Source: SZUA-181 sp964601765 (GTDB taxonomy: Bacteria; Pseudomonadota; Zetaproteobacteria; Mariprofundales; Mariprofundaceae). Taken from it: DNA of 64,000 bases. The first letter of the stretch is position 1. Each line of letters begins with the position of its first letter. The DNA lies in assembly GCA_964601765.1 (NCBI GenBank), contig CAZROR010000001.1, positions 43,262 to 107,261 on the forward strand, written 5' to 3'. The notes under the pieces were generated by a model that had not been told where the DNA came from, ran no database searches, and saw only the letters and a list, made by a program, of their open reading frames with translations. Of this stretch, positions 24,936 to 33,704 are shown in pieces. The position numbers and the translations under genes were made by a program.

Positions 24936-25535
24936 TCAGCACATGCGCCGGCCCAGGATCCGCTGGCTTCGCTGCACATCCGCGGGGGCATCCACGTCAA
25001 AGCCTGTGCTGAGACATCTGTAGCGTAGGCCCGCTTCCTGAGCGCGTGCCAGTGTCGTATCACACACACTCGCTGTGCTCCACGGTATGTCCGAAAACAG
25101 CGTCAGGTACGCGCCACGCACACCGATAAGATCATAGCCACCATCCTCGGCCGGGCCGATCACGACATCGACATGCACCAGTGCACGTATGGCCGCGAGC
25201 AGCCTAGCATCGGACATATGCGGGCTGTCCGTACCGGTAAACAGCACGCCCTCCGCGCCATAATCCAGGGCCAGAAGCAGCATGCGGGACATGCGCGCAC
25301 CAAGATCACCACTGCCCTGCGGCATGATGGTCAGGCCGAAGCCCGCAAAAAACGGATGCGTGGGCAAATCTGCCGCAACCCACGCAGACGGGAAAAGCCG
25401 CGCAATCTTTTCGATAAACGTACGGGCCATGGCGGCATGAACGGCCGCAGCCTGAGCGGGAGAATACTCCGGCTGCAGACGCGTTTTCACACGGCCGGCT
25501 ATCGGCGCCTTGCACATCACGACAGGGCGAATCAA
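24936..25535 (-). CDS. TIGR04282-type glycosyltransferase (DUF2064)
   Basis: About 199 residues, nucleotidyl- or glycosyl-transferase fold: CKAPIAGRVKTRLQ near the start, GTDSPHM in the middle and GPAEDGGYDLIGV later. The family is labelled arsenosugar biosynthesis-associated because members accompany ArsM and ArsS, but many genomes carry it without those genes, and neither is in the window. Start chosen: TTG 25535, which overlaps the upstream stop (TTGA) and leaves the normal short N-terminus; ATG at the MCKAP position would cut into the first strand. Confidence 0.75.
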   Translation of the reverse strand: MIRPVVMCKAPIAGRVKTRLQPEYSPAQAAAVHAAMARTFIEKIARLFPSAWVAADLPTHPFFAGFGLTIMPQGSGDLGARMSRMLLLALDYGAEGVLFTGTDSPHMSDARLLAAIRALVHVDVVIGPAEDGGYDLIGVRGAYLTLFSDIPWSTASVCDTTLARAQEAGLRYRCLSTGFDVDAPADVQRSQRILGRRMC

Positions 25536-26224
25536 CGGGAATACAACCGATGCAGGCGCGCCGGATCGGCCCCCAGCCAGTAGCGCAGACGAATCAGCCA
25601 CATGAGCAGCACTGTGCGTACCATACCGTTTGCCTCCCAGCGCCGGCTCGATGTTTCAACCTGCTGTCGCAGGCAGGCGATTTTCCCGGCCCGCTTCAGC
25701 CAGCGGCTGAGCTCCACATCCTCCAGCAATGGCTGCTCGGGGAACCCGCCCAGGCGCTCGAAAACACTGCGTCGGATAAACATGGCCTGATCACCGGTGC
25801 TGATGCGTGTCAACCGGGAACGCAGGTTGATCATATGTTCGATCACACGCAGTGCCGGATGATGTCCCGAAAGCCGGACATCAAAGCGGCCTCCTGCTAT
25901 CGTCTCATCCTGCATCACCTGCCGGATGGCATCGATATGGCCTGAATAAACAGATGTATCTACATGTAGAAAAAGAAAAACATCTGACTTGCAACTAGCG
26001 CTGGCGAGGTTCATCTGGGTGGCGCGACCGGGCTTGCTGGCCACCCAGTGCACTCCGGCAGCTTGCATGATCTCGCGCGTTCCGTCCGTTGATCCGCCAT
26101 CGGCATACACGAGTTCATCCGCGCTCAGCTGCCGACAGCGTTCGATTGCAGCGGGCAGCAGCGCCGCCTCATTCAGCACAGGGATAACCACGGCAACGCT
26201 CAGGTGCCTGGGTACCTGGCTCAT
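25532..26224 (-). CDS. TIGR04283-type family 2 glycosyltransferase
   Basis: 230 residues. GT-A fold with VVIPVLNEAALLPAAI, YADGGSTDGTREI, LFLHVDTSV (metal-binding acidic residue), GDQAMFIRRSVFERLGGFPE and EDVELSRWLKRAG. Like its neighbour it is named after arsenosugar clusters, but the acceptor is unknown. It overlaps both neighbours by 4 bases, so the three genes of this leftward operon are tightly coupled. Confidence 0.82.
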   Translation of the reverse strand: MSQVPRHLSVAVVIPVLNEAALLPAAIERCRQLSADELVYADGGSTDGTREIMQAAGVHWVASKPGRATQMNLASASCKSDVFLFLHVDTSVYSGHIDAIRQVMQDETIAGGRFDVRLSGHHPALRVIEHMINLRSRLTRISTGDQAMFIRRSVFERLGGFPEQPLLEDVELSRWLKRAGKIACLRQQVETSSRRWEANGMVRTVLLMWLIRLRYWLGADPARLHRLYSR

Positions 26225-27273
26225 ATGATATTAAGACCCGTCCAGCCGCTGCCCGGGGCCCGGAAGTTTGTCACCATGCCCTGCCAGATGCGGCCGGCCA
26301 CGGCAATCAGGCGCGCACCATGCGTAAACAGGCGGACATCAAACCTGTATTCCACGTCATTCACCCGCACGGTACCCGGCGGCACATAACGCTGCATGAC
26401 GGTTTGCGCGGGAGGCATCTGTTCAAAACGCCTGCGACTCATGGCACGGCCCGGCAATACCCCCTTGCCGCCATGCCGTGCCACCGGCTTGAATATCCAG
26501 GCCTTGCGCTCCTGCCATGCCTGAGCAGCATCTATATCGGCCAGCAACCGCGTTTCGGGCACGATCTCGCGCACGAAGTGGACATCGTCATCTGTGAGAC
26601 ACGACTCCAGCAGACCCGGCCGCCACCAGTCCACCATGCGTGCCTTGTCTCCCAGCAGTGCATAGCTGCGCGGATTTGGTGTCAGTGCGATACGGCCCTC
26701 GAGGTAGGCTGCGCGAATGACCGCAAGTGCCGCGCTCTCCAGGTAGAAATCCGTATGCCTGTTATAGATGGCGTGCAGGTGCAAATCACCAACATACAAC
26801 AGACCATCCTGCCCCACGCGGATATCCTCCGGACAAACGATGCGCACCTGCCTGCCATGGCTTTCCAGCAGTGCTGCATAGGCGCACATTTCGGGATACA
26901 TGTACTGGTGCTCGACATCCTCATCCATGATGGCAATGGTCCGCCATGCATCGGGAAACATGGTTAGCACCCGCGATTCTAGCGTGCCCGGCATCTGAGC
27001 ACACGCAGGCTGCGGCAGCCATCCGCTGCCCTGCTGGTATAGGCCGCCGGCATTATTGTTGATTTCAATGAGGCGCGGGCCGTCCACTGTCAGGTGAAAA
27101 TCATACCCCATCAGCACACTCGGCAGGCCGGGATCGAAGCGTGCAGCCGTGGCAATACGCGGTTGCATGGCCTCGACATAGGCCGGCAGGCGCTTCAGCC
27201 GATGTATCAGCTGCGCAAAACGGTACATGGCCTCAAAATCCGAACGGGCAATATCTATCATGGGGACCTTCAT
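26221..27273 (-). CDS. Circularly permuted ATP-grasp-like protein
   Basis: 350 residues, soluble. Two ATP-grasp elements appear in reversed order: the metal-binding strand RLIEINNNAGG (68-77) comes before the glycine-rich nucleotide loop WIFKPVARHGGKGV (259-272), as in circularly permuted ATP-grasp ligases such as the glutathionylspermidine-synthase group. The last 50 residues (YRFDVRLFTHG, AGRIW-GMVTNF) fit the strands that normally follow the loop. Such enzymes join a carboxylate to an amine via an acyl-phosphate; the substrate here is unknown. It leads the operon with the two glycosyltransferases, suggesting a small molecule or glycan pathway (inference). Confidence 0.6.
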   Translation of the reverse strand: MKVPMIDIARSDFEAMYRFAQLIHRLKRLPAYVEAMQPRIATAARFDPGLPSVLMGYDFHLTVDGPRLIEINNNAGGLYQQGSGWLPQPACAQMPGTLESRVLTMFPDAWRTIAIMDEDVEHQYMYPEMCAYAALLESHGRQVRIVCPEDIRVGQDGLLYVGDLHLHAIYNRHTDFYLESAALAVIRAAYLEGRIALTPNPRSYALLGDKARMVDWWRPGLLESCLTDDDVHFVREIVPETRLLADIDAAQAWQERKAWIFKPVARHGGKGVLPGRAMSRRRFEQMPPAQTVMQRYVPPGTVRVNDVEYRFDVRLFTHGARLIAVAGRIWQGMVTNFRAPGSGWTGLNII

Positions 27274-27391
27274 GCCGGAGAACGCTAACCCGGATTTTTT
27301 ATGGCGGCCATGTGCTGTGAAGACGTGGCCGGGATTTTTTGAGGAAACAGGCTTTTCCCCACATGACGCTTTGCCTTCCGTGGCGGCAGGC

Positions 27392-27400
27392 TGCTACCAT
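27392..27400 (+). promoter_or_regulatory. extended -10 box of rlmN (likely leaderless)
   Basis: TGCTACCAT with hexamer TACCAT at 27395-27400, then exactly 6 bases (CGCGGC) to the ATG. A possible -35, TTGCCT, lies 18 bases upstream of the hexamer. No Shine-Dalgarno. Confidence 0.6.
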
Positions 27401-27406
27401 CGCGGC

Positions 27407-28483
27407 ATGCACACAGCCAGACCCCAGCTGCCCGCCCTCAGGGCGCGGGCCATTCAGGATATCATCAGCCAGTGGAAGCAACCTGCCTATCGCACCAGGC
27501 AGATCCTTGACTGGCGCAATCGCGGCGTACTCGATCCAGCCGCCATGCTCAATCTTCCCGCTCCCCTGCAGGAAAAGCTCGGACAGGCGATAGACTGCCA
27601 GCCGTTGACGCTCAGGCAGCGCCTGATCTCCACAGACGGTACACGCAAGTATGTGTTTTCCCTTGCCTCCGGAAAACTGCTCGAGACCGTATTCATCCCG
27701 GAGGCCAGTCGCGGTACGGTCTGCGTATCTTCACAGATCGGCTGTGTATTCGACTGCGCCTTCTGCCACACCGGTACGCAGGCCTTCGAGGCCAACCTCA
27801 CGGCTGGTGAAATTTGCGCCCAGGTCCTGGCCATCAAGCACGACCTGCGCGAGAATCCGGGCAGTGGCTACAGCGTGGTCACCCATGTGGTCTACATGGG
27901 TATGGGAGAACCGCTGGCCAACGAAAAGGCCGTGCATGAAAGCCTCGACATGCTGCTCGCGCGTGACGGCCTCGGCCTTTCTCGCCGGCGCATCACCGTT
28001 TCCACCTCGGGCATCATCCCGGCAATCGAACGCCTGGGGGCGGCCTTCGATGTCAACCTTGCCGTATCACTGCACGCTGCAAACAACCACCTGCGAGACA
28101 GGCTCGTGCCGATTAACAGCAAATACCCGCTGGATGCCCTGCGCCGTTGCTTGGATGCATATCCGCTGGGCGTGCAGCGCCATATTACGCTCGAATACGT
28201 TCTGCTTGATGATATCAATGATCGCGATGCGGATATCCGGGCGCTGGTTGATTTCGTTCACCCGGCACGCGAGCGTATCAATCTCATCAGCTTCAATCCC
28301 TTTCCTGGCACCGAATTCCGGCCGACCCCAGCTGCCCGAGTAGATGCCTTTGCCACGGGCTTGATTCAGCGTGGCATCCGTGCCACCGTCCGCAAATCAC
28401 GCGGGCAGGACATCATGGCAGCCTGCGGCCAGCTCAAGGCCACGATACAGACAGAACAGGAGAAAACATGCGAATCGGGGTGA
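27407..28483 (+). CDS. rlmN: Dual-specificity 23S rRNA/tRNA adenine C2-methyltransferase RlmN
   Basis: 358 residues. Radical SAM enzyme that methylates A2503 of 23S rRNA and A37 of some tRNAs. Seen: the CxxxCxxC cluster motif GCVFDCAFCHTG, HVVYMGMGEPLAN, VNLAVSLHAAN and the C-terminal RKSRGQDIMAACGQL with the second catalytic cysteine. The frame is open upstream, but ATG 27407 gives the family length and sits 6 bases after a -10 box. First gene of rlmN-mtnP-pilW-rodZ-ycgN; it overlaps mtnP by 16 bases. Confidence 0.95.
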   Translation: MHTARPQLPALRARAIQDIISQWKQPAYRTRQILDWRNRGVLDPAAMLNLPAPLQEKLGQAIDCQPLTLRQRLISTDGTRKYVFSLASGKLLETVFIPEASRGTVCVSSQIGCVFDCAFCHTGTQAFEANLTAGEICAQVLAIKHDLRENPGSGYSVVTHVVYMGMGEPLANEKAVHESLDMLLARDGLGLSRRRITVSTSGIIPAIERLGAAFDVNLAVSLHAANNHLRDRLVPINSKYPLDALRRCLDAYPLGVQRHITLEYVLLDDINDRDADIRALVDFVHPARERINLISFNPFPGTEFRPTPAARVDAFATGLIQRGIRATVRKSRGQDIMAACGQLKATIQTEQEKTCESG

Positions 28484-29328
28484 TCGGTGGTAGCGGCCTG
28501 TATGACATCGAAGGTGTCGATGTGCTCGACCGGCTGTGTATTGACACACCATTCGGTGCGCCATCGGATGAACTTGTACTGGCAAGCATGCACGGTCACG
28601 AGGCCGTTTTCCTGCCACGACACGGGCGCAGTCACCGCATCCCGCCACACCGCATCAACTACCGCGCCAATATCTATGCGATGAAGCTCATGGGCGTATC
28701 CCGGATTATCTCGATTTCTGCCGTCGGCTCCCTGCGTGAACACATTGCACCGGGACATTTTGTTCTTGTGGACCAGTTCGTTGACCGCACGCATTCGCGC
28801 GATGCAACATTTTTCGACGGACCTGTCGTGGCACATGTATCCATGGCAGACCCTGTCTGTCGTTGCCTGTCAGCACGACTTGCATCTGCCTGCCGCAGCG
28901 CAGGCATCACCCTGCATGAAGGCGGCGCTTATCTGGTCATGCAGGGCCCACAGTTTTCCTCCAGGGCTGAATCCAATCTGTACCGGAGCTGGGGCATGGA
29001 TGTCATTGGCATGACCAATTTGCCCGAGGCAAAACTCGCCCGTGAGGCCGAAATATGCTATGCGACCGTGGCCATGAGCACGGACTACGACTGCTGGCAT
29101 GAGGAAGAAGCGGATGTGAATGTGGCATCGCTGCTGGAGATCATGCGTACAAATGTAAAGCATGCCCAGGCCATGCTTCATCATTATTTTACCACACTCG
29201 ATGACACCGGTGCGGACTGCCCCGCCGGCTGTACGCGGGCGCTGGACCATGCAGTTCTCACCGACCTGAAAACGCAGGATAACCAGGCGCTCACCCCCAT
29301 TCATGCGCTTGTGGAGCGCCTCCTGTGA
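28468..29328 (+). CDS. mtnP: S-methyl-5'-thioadenosine phosphorylase
   Basis: 286 residues of the MTAP/PNP family: GVIGGSGLYDIEG, RHGRSHRIPPHRINYRAN, the phosphate and base pocket MQGPQFSSRAES, and MTNLPEAKLAREAEICYATVA (MTN being the substrate-binding part). It splits methylthioadenosine from polyamine synthesis into adenine and methylthioribose-1-phosphate; a member acting on methylthioinosine is the alternative. The start ATG lies inside the end of rlmN. The stop overlaps the pilW GTG start by 4 bases. Confidence 0.92.
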   Translation: MRIGVIGGSGLYDIEGVDVLDRLCIDTPFGAPSDELVLASMHGHEAVFLPRHGRSHRIPPHRINYRANIYAMKLMGVSRIISISAVGSLREHIAPGHFVLVDQFVDRTHSRDATFFDGPVVAHVSMADPVCRCLSARLASACRSAGITLHEGGAYLVMQGPQFSSRAESNLYRSWGMDVIGMTNLPEAKLAREAEICYATVAMSTDYDCWHEEEADVNVASLLEIMRTNVKHAQAMLHHYFTTLDDTGADCPAGCTRALDHAVLTDLKTQDNQALTPIHALVERLL

Positions 29329-30083
29329 GGCTTGCCCCGCTGCTGCTGTGTCTGGCCATGCTGGCTGGCTGCCAGACGGCTGCCAAGCACGAAGAGGCTG
29401 ACCGTCAGGCCAAAAGTGCCGAGTTGCACTTCCGGCTCGGCATCGATGCCCTGAGCAAAAACAATATGCCCAAGGCCTTTGCGGAGCTGCTGCATGCCGA
29501 AAAGCTGGCACCGGGTCGTGCCGATATCCTTGATGCCCTGGGTATCGCATGGATCAAACGCGGCCAACCGGATAAGGCAGAGGCATACTACCGTCGTGCT
29601 ATCCACATGAGTCCACCGCCTTCGACCTACAACAATTACGGTGGCCTGCTGCTGACCATGGGAAAATACAAACAGGCAGAAGCCATGTTCCGCAGGGCCC
29701 TGGATGACCCTCGTTACCGACACCCGGACCTTGCCTACATCAACCTTGGCGATGCATTGCTCGCACAGAACCGGTTTGACGAGGCCATTGCAAGCTACAG
29801 ACAGGCCAGGCAACTGAACCCGATCCAGCAGGTTTCACGTTTGAAAGAGGCCCAGGCATACGCGAAACATGGCAAGACCCGCTATGCCAAGGCTATGTAT
29901 GAAGCCATCCTGCGTGAACACCCGACCAACCGTGCAGCCATGCAGGAGCTGCTGGCCCTGCTCAGGAAAAGTGGCGACCGCCACGAAGCGCGGGACAGGC
30001 TGATGGTATTCAGCAGGCATGCCACACGCCCGGAAGACATCGCCTGGGCACAGGATGAGATGGGAAAACTGGATCAGCAATGA
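29325..30083 (+). CDS. pilW: Type IV pilus assembly lipoprotein PilW/PilF (TPR)
   Basis: 252 residues. Lipoprotein signal with lipobox LAGC (Cys16), then about six TPR repeats (about 30-245). Members of this family pilot the PilQ secretin to the outer membrane. The place between rlmN and rodZ is conserved in proteobacteria and supports the call; a generic TPR lipoprotein is the alternative. The start is GTG overlapping the mtnP stop (GTGA). Confidence 0.85.
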   Translation: MRLAPLLLCLAMLAGCQTAAKHEEADRQAKSAELHFRLGIDALSKNNMPKAFAELLHAEKLAPGRADILDALGIAWIKRGQPDKAEAYYRRAIHMSPPPSTYNNYGGLLLTMGKYKQAEAMFRRALDDPRYRHPDLAYINLGDALLAQNRFDEAIASYRQARQLNPIQQVSRLKEAQAYAKHGKTRYAKAMYEAILREHPTNRAAMQELLALLRKSGDRHEARDRLMVFSRHATRPEDIAWAQDEMGKLDQQ

Positions 30084-30919
30084 GCATCCAGGGTGCAAAC
30101 GAGGAGCACAGTAAGCAGGAGGAAGCGGCTGCCAAGGAGCGCGAAGAGGCCCGACACCGCGTTGCCAAACGCCTGACCGCGGCCAGGAAGAAAATGGGGC
30201 TCAGCGTTGAGGACGTGGCCGGGAGCCTGAAGCTGTTGCCCGAATACCTGCATGCCTTCGATTCCGGAGACTGGAACAATATGCCCGAAGAGGTGTACAC
30301 GCTTGGCTTCCTGCGCCAGTACGCACGCTTCGTCGGCATCGATGTGAATGAAGATATTGAGCGCCTCAAGTCGGCCAGCTACCACCTGAGCAAGCCCGTT
30401 ACGGTACCCGAGCCACCCACTTCTCCCACACGGAAATGGGCCATGATTTCCGCCGCATTATTCGTGGCGCTTTTTGCACTCTTCAATCTTCTGAATAACA
30501 GCGAGGAAGAAGTCCCTACACCACCGCCTGTGGTTGAACAGCCCATGGAGACGGGCGCGGAAAAGGCGGCCACAGTGCCAGCACCCCCTGCCCCCGCTAC
30601 GGCCGAAAAGGCATCTGAAGAGACGCCCCAGGCTGAGCCGCAGGCAGCAGATATGCATCACTACACTTTCACAGCCAGCGGCAAGGCTGTCTGGCTCCAG
30701 GTATTTTCACCATCTCGCAAGCTTATTCGCGAGGCATTGCTGCAGGCGGACGAACACATGCGCATTGATGTGGCATTTCCCGAGCTGCGCCTGACCTGTG
30801 GCAACGCAGCCGCGCTGCAAATCAGCGTGGATGGCACCATTGTACATCCGGCCGGTTCCCTTGGTGCGGATGGTAAGGTGTTGCGTGATTTCAGACTCAT
30901 GGCGCTGCTCCCACAGTGA
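30080..30919 (+). CDS. rodZ: RodZ-like cytoskeletal/cell-shape protein
   Basis: 279 residues. N-terminal helix-turn-helix (about 28-98, GLSVEDVAGSLKLLPEYLHA, YTLGFLRQYARFVG) that in RodZ binds MreB rather than DNA, one transmembrane helix (about 120-138), a Pro/Ala/Glu-rich linker (140-195) and a periplasmic DUF4115 domain (about 199-279). It anchors the elongation machinery and MreB. It overlaps the genes on both sides by 4 bases. Confidence 0.88.
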   Translation: MSIQGANEEHSKQEEAAAKEREEARHRVAKRLTAARKKMGLSVEDVAGSLKLLPEYLHAFDSGDWNNMPEEVYTLGFLRQYARFVGIDVNEDIERLKSASYHLSKPVTVPEPPTSPTRKWAMISAALFVALFALFNLLNNSEEEVPTPPPVVEQPMETGAEKAATVPAPPAPATAEKASEETPQAEPQAADMHHYTFTASGKAVWLQVFSPSRKLIREALLQADEHMRIDVAFPELRLTCGNAAALQISVDGTIVHPAGSLGADGKVLRDFRLMALLPQ

Positions 30920-31380
30920 GCGGCACAAGCAGCCAGTGCACAGATATCCCATTCTGGCAGCAAAAAACACTGGATCAGATGACCCAGGGCGAATGGGAAG
31001 CGCTGTGTGACGGCTGCGGGCTGTGCTGCCTGCACAAATTTGAGGGTGCGGATACACATGCCATCTATTACACCGATGTCGCCTGCCGGCTGCTTGATAT
31101 TGGACACTGTCGCTGTCTCGCCTATGAGACGCGCCGACAGCACGTACCCGACTGCCTTGAGCTGTATACCAGGCTGGCCAGCAGCTTTCATTGCCTGCCT
31201 GAAACATGCGCCTACCGGCAACTGGCCGAAGGCAGGCCTCTGGCTGACTGGCATCCACTGGTCTCCGGCAATCCCGAGAGTGTGCACATAGCGGGTATTT
31301 CCGTGCGGAACAGGGTGGTGTCCGAACGCGATGTGCGGGAAGATGAGCTGGCTGATCACATCACTTTCAGTAATTCGTGA
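30916..31380 (+). CDS. ycgN: YcgN-type cysteine-cluster protein (UPF0260)
   Basis: 154 residues. The cysteine pattern CDGCGLCCLHKF (C31, C34, C37, C38) followed by more cysteines (DVACRLLD, HCRCL, PDCLEL) defines the YcgN/YkgJ metal-cluster family; the cluster is thought to bind zinc or Fe-S, and the function is unknown. The start is GTG overlapping the rodZ stop. It ends the rlmN operon. Confidence 0.88.
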   Translation: MSGTSSQCTDIPFWQQKTLDQMTQGEWEALCDGCGLCCLHKFEGADTHAIYYTDVACRLLDIGHCRCLAYETRRQHVPDCLELYTRLASSFHCLPETCAYRQLAEGRPLADWHPLVSGNPESVHIAGISVRNRVVSERDVREDELADHITFSNS

Positions 31381-31406
31381 CTGGTGAATCGCCATTGAGA
31401 GATTGG
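31377..31406 (+). repeat. Short dispersed repeat, copy A
   Basis: A 30-base stretch beginning GTGACTGGTGAATCG and ending GATTGG at the end of ycgN. It aligns with a minus-strand copy at 49632-49660 over its whole length with about six differences and a one-base length difference. Function unknown. Confidence 0.35.
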
Positions 31407-31466
31407 AAAAACACTCATTCCGGATTACAAGGTACGGCCCTGACCCTCGCCCCCCATTCCTGGCGC

Positions 31467-31475
31467 TGTTAGTCT
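31467..31475 (+). promoter_or_regulatory. extended -10 box of dapE (likely leaderless)
   Basis: TGTTAGTCT with hexamer TAGTCT at 31470-31475, then 7 bases (CCTCAGC) to the dapE ATG. Upstream, ACCCTCGCCCC (31443-31453) matches a sequence at the same place before rnd. Confidence 0.55.
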
Positions 31476-31482
31476 CCTCAGC

Positions 31483-32610
31483 ATGTCTGAACCCCGCGCA
31501 TTGCCATACGCTATTGAGATGATTTCACGGGCCTCCGTCACACCCGAGGATGGAGGCTGTCAGGACTATCTCGCCTCGTTACTCACACCACTCGGCTTTT
31601 CCCGTCAGCACGTGGATGTCGGGAGCGTGGCCAACAGCATTTACACAAGGCCCGGGCAAAAGCCCGGCTTATTGGCTTTTGCCGGGCATACGGATGTTGT
31701 CCCTCCCGGGGATGAATCCACCTGGGAGGTGCCGCCGTTCAAGCCGACAGTCATGCATGGCGCACTGCACGGGCGTGGGGCACAGGACATGAAATCGGCC
31801 ATCGCCTGCTGGATCGCAGCCGTCGAACAGCTTGTCGATGCGGCAGAGCCACTGCCCACGCTGCAACTCTTGATTACCTCCGATGAGGAAGGTGAATCCG
31901 TCGATGGAACTGTACGCATCGTCGAGCATCTGGAAGCGGAAGGCCGGCTGCCGGATGCTGTTATCGTCGGCGAACCCAGTTCCTCGGTACAAGTGGGTGA
32001 CACGGTACGGTGTGGCCGGCGCGGCATCACCGTCGTGGACATCGTGTTTCGGGGCAGACAGGGCCATTCCGCCTATGCACACGAAGCTGAAAATGCGATT
32101 CATATCGCCGTCCCGGCTCTCGCGAAGGTTGCTGCCATTGACTGGGGCAGACCGGAAGATGGATTCCCCCCGACAACCTGCCAGATCACGAACCTTTCGG
32201 CAGGCACCGGCGCCACGAACGTGATCCCCGGCAGCTGCACGGCCATCGTGGACATCCGCTACAACCCCGCCAATAAGCCCGCAGATATCGAGTGCCGCGT
32301 CAGAGATGCCTGTAGGGGTGCTGTGGCAGATATCCGTTTTCGGCACCAAGGCAATGCCTTCTGCACACCGGACGGCCCCTGGCTTGATCTCGTGTGCGAC
32401 AGTATCCGGTGCGTAACCGGGTATTCACCGCTACGCGACACGGGTGGCGGCACCTCCGATGGCCGCTTTTTCGCCGCTGCCGGCGTACCCGTCGTAGAGC
32501 TCGGCCTGACCAATGACACCATTCACCAGGTCAATGAGCGTGTGTACGTGCATGAACTGGACACGCTGACCCGGATTTACGTGGACATTATCCAGCACTT
32601 CGAGGAATAG
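31483..32610 (+). CDS. dapE: Succinyl-diaminopimelate desuccinylase
   Basis: 375 residues, M20 metallopeptidase fold. Seen: metal ligands in AFAGHTDVVPPG (H69, D71) and GRGAQDMKSAI (D102), the catalytic Glu in TSDEEGESVDG, and GGTSDGRFFAAAGVPVVELG near the C-terminus. It cleaves succinyl-DAP to DAP for lysine and peptidoglycan. Leads the dapE-queF-dapF operon, which contains a second DAP step. Confidence 0.94.
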   Translation: MSEPRALPYAIEMISRASVTPEDGGCQDYLASLLTPLGFSRQHVDVGSVANSIYTRPGQKPGLLAFAGHTDVVPPGDESTWEVPPFKPTVMHGALHGRGAQDMKSAIACWIAAVEQLVDAAEPLPTLQLLITSDEEGESVDGTVRIVEHLEAEGRLPDAVIVGEPSSSVQVGDTVRCGRRGITVVDIVFRGRQGHSAYAHEAENAIHIAVPALAKVAAIDWGRPEDGFPPTTCQITNLSAGTGATNVIPGSCTAIVDIRYNPANKPADIECRVRDACRGAVADIRFRHQGNAFCTPDGPWLDLVCDSIRCVTGYSPLRDTGGGTSDGRFFAAAGVPVVELGLTNDTIHQVNERVYVHELDTLTRIYVDIIQHFEE

Positions 32611-32613
32611 CCG

Positions 32614-32973
32614 ATGCCACTGAAGTCGACACGCGACATGGAAACCTTCCCGAATCCGAACCCTGAACGGGATTACAATATCCACATCGAGTGCCCGGAG
32701 TTCACCTGTCTGTGCCCGAAAACCGGCCAGCCGGATTTTGCCGAGATCACACTGGACTACACACCTGACATGCTCTGTGTGGAGCTCAAATCACTGAAGC
32801 AGTACATCTGGAGCTTTCGTGATGAGGGCCATTTCCATGAGCAGGTCACCAACCTCATCGCCAACGACCTCATTGCCCTGCTCGATCCACGCAGGCTGAG
32901 ACTGGAGGCAAAATTCAATGTACGTGGCGGGATTTACACGACTGTCACCGTAGAACACAGCAAAACGGCATGA
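32614..32973 (+). CDS. queF: NADPH-dependent preQ0 reductase QueF (short type)
   Basis: 119 residues, the type I single-domain length. Seen: PEFTCLCPKTGQPDFA with the nucleophile Cys34 and the acid D41, and the family signature ELKSLKQYIWSFRDEGHFHE. It reduces preQ0 to preQ1 for queuosine in tRNA. It begins 3 bases after dapE and overlaps dapF by 4 bases. No functional link to lysine synthesis is known. Confidence 0.95.
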   Translation: MPLKSTRDMETFPNPNPERDYNIHIECPEFTCLCPKTGQPDFAEITLDYTPDMLCVELKSLKQYIWSFRDEGHFHEQVTNLIANDLIALLDPRRLRLEAKFNVRGGIYTTVTVEHSKTA

Positions 32974-33704
32974 GCGGCCTGCCATTCATCAAGATGCAGG
33001 CACAGGGCAACGATTTTGTTGTTCTCGACGGCCGCACGAACCCACTACCCAAGCTGGATGAGGAGCTGCTCCGCTCCCTCGCTGACCGCAGGCTTGGCAT
33101 CGGCTGCGACCAGGTGCTCGTGATGCAGGCCGACACCGAGGTGGATGTGTACCTGCGCGTATTCAACAGCGACGGATCAGAGGCTGGAAACTGCGGCAAT
33201 GGCCTGCGCTGCATCGGCCAGCTGCTGCTGGCGGAAGGTCACCCCACAGGCGTGCACATCCGGCTGGCGGACCGGGTGGTAACGGCAGAGCGAACTGCCT
33301 CCGGCATCAGGGTAGAGATGGGTGCGGCGCGCGTTACCGGCAAAACACATGCACGTGTGGACATTGAACTCGGCAACCCGCACAGTGTTTTCTTCGAGGC
33401 TATCGAGACATTTCCGGAAGATCGAAATATTGAAATCGTCAGCGGCCAGATTGGTGATGATGTCTATGCGGACATCATCGAACGTGGTGTCGGACGCACC
33501 CCGGCCTGTGGCTCGGGCGCCTGCGCCATTGCCGTAGCCGTCTGGGAAATGAACGGCCATACGCGGCCACAGACCATTCATATGCCCGGTGGCCAGGTCA
33601 CCGTTTCGGGGGACAGCGACAACATCGTGCTTGAAGGCCCGGTGGCCACGGTTTTTTCCGGCTGCTATCTAGGCGTCACACTGCCGCACCCGGCCAGCGC
33701 CTGA
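32970..33704 (+). CDS. dapF: Diaminopimelate epimerase, short form
   Basis: 244 residues, about 30 fewer than usual. Both catalytic cysteines are there (C75 in GNCGNG, C180 in ACGSGACA), with MQAQGNDFVVLD, the His of GNPHSV (H138) and IIERGVG. Intervals between them are shorter than in H. influenzae DapF (C73, H159, C217). GRTPACGSG replaces the commoner GET-ACGTG. It should interconvert LL- and meso-DAP. The 3' end overlaps the convergent aat by 40 bases. Confidence 0.9.
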   Translation: MSGLPFIKMQAQGNDFVVLDGRTNPLPKLDEELLRSLADRRLGIGCDQVLVMQADTEVDVYLRVFNSDGSEAGNCGNGLRCIGQLLLAEGHPTGVHIRLADRVVTAERTASGIRVEMGAARVTGKTHARVDIELGNPHSVFFEAIETFPEDRNIEIVSGQIGDDVYADIIERGVGRTPACGSGACAIAVAVWEMNGHTRPQTIHMPGGQVTVSGDSDNIVLEGPVATVFSGCYLGVTLPHPASA

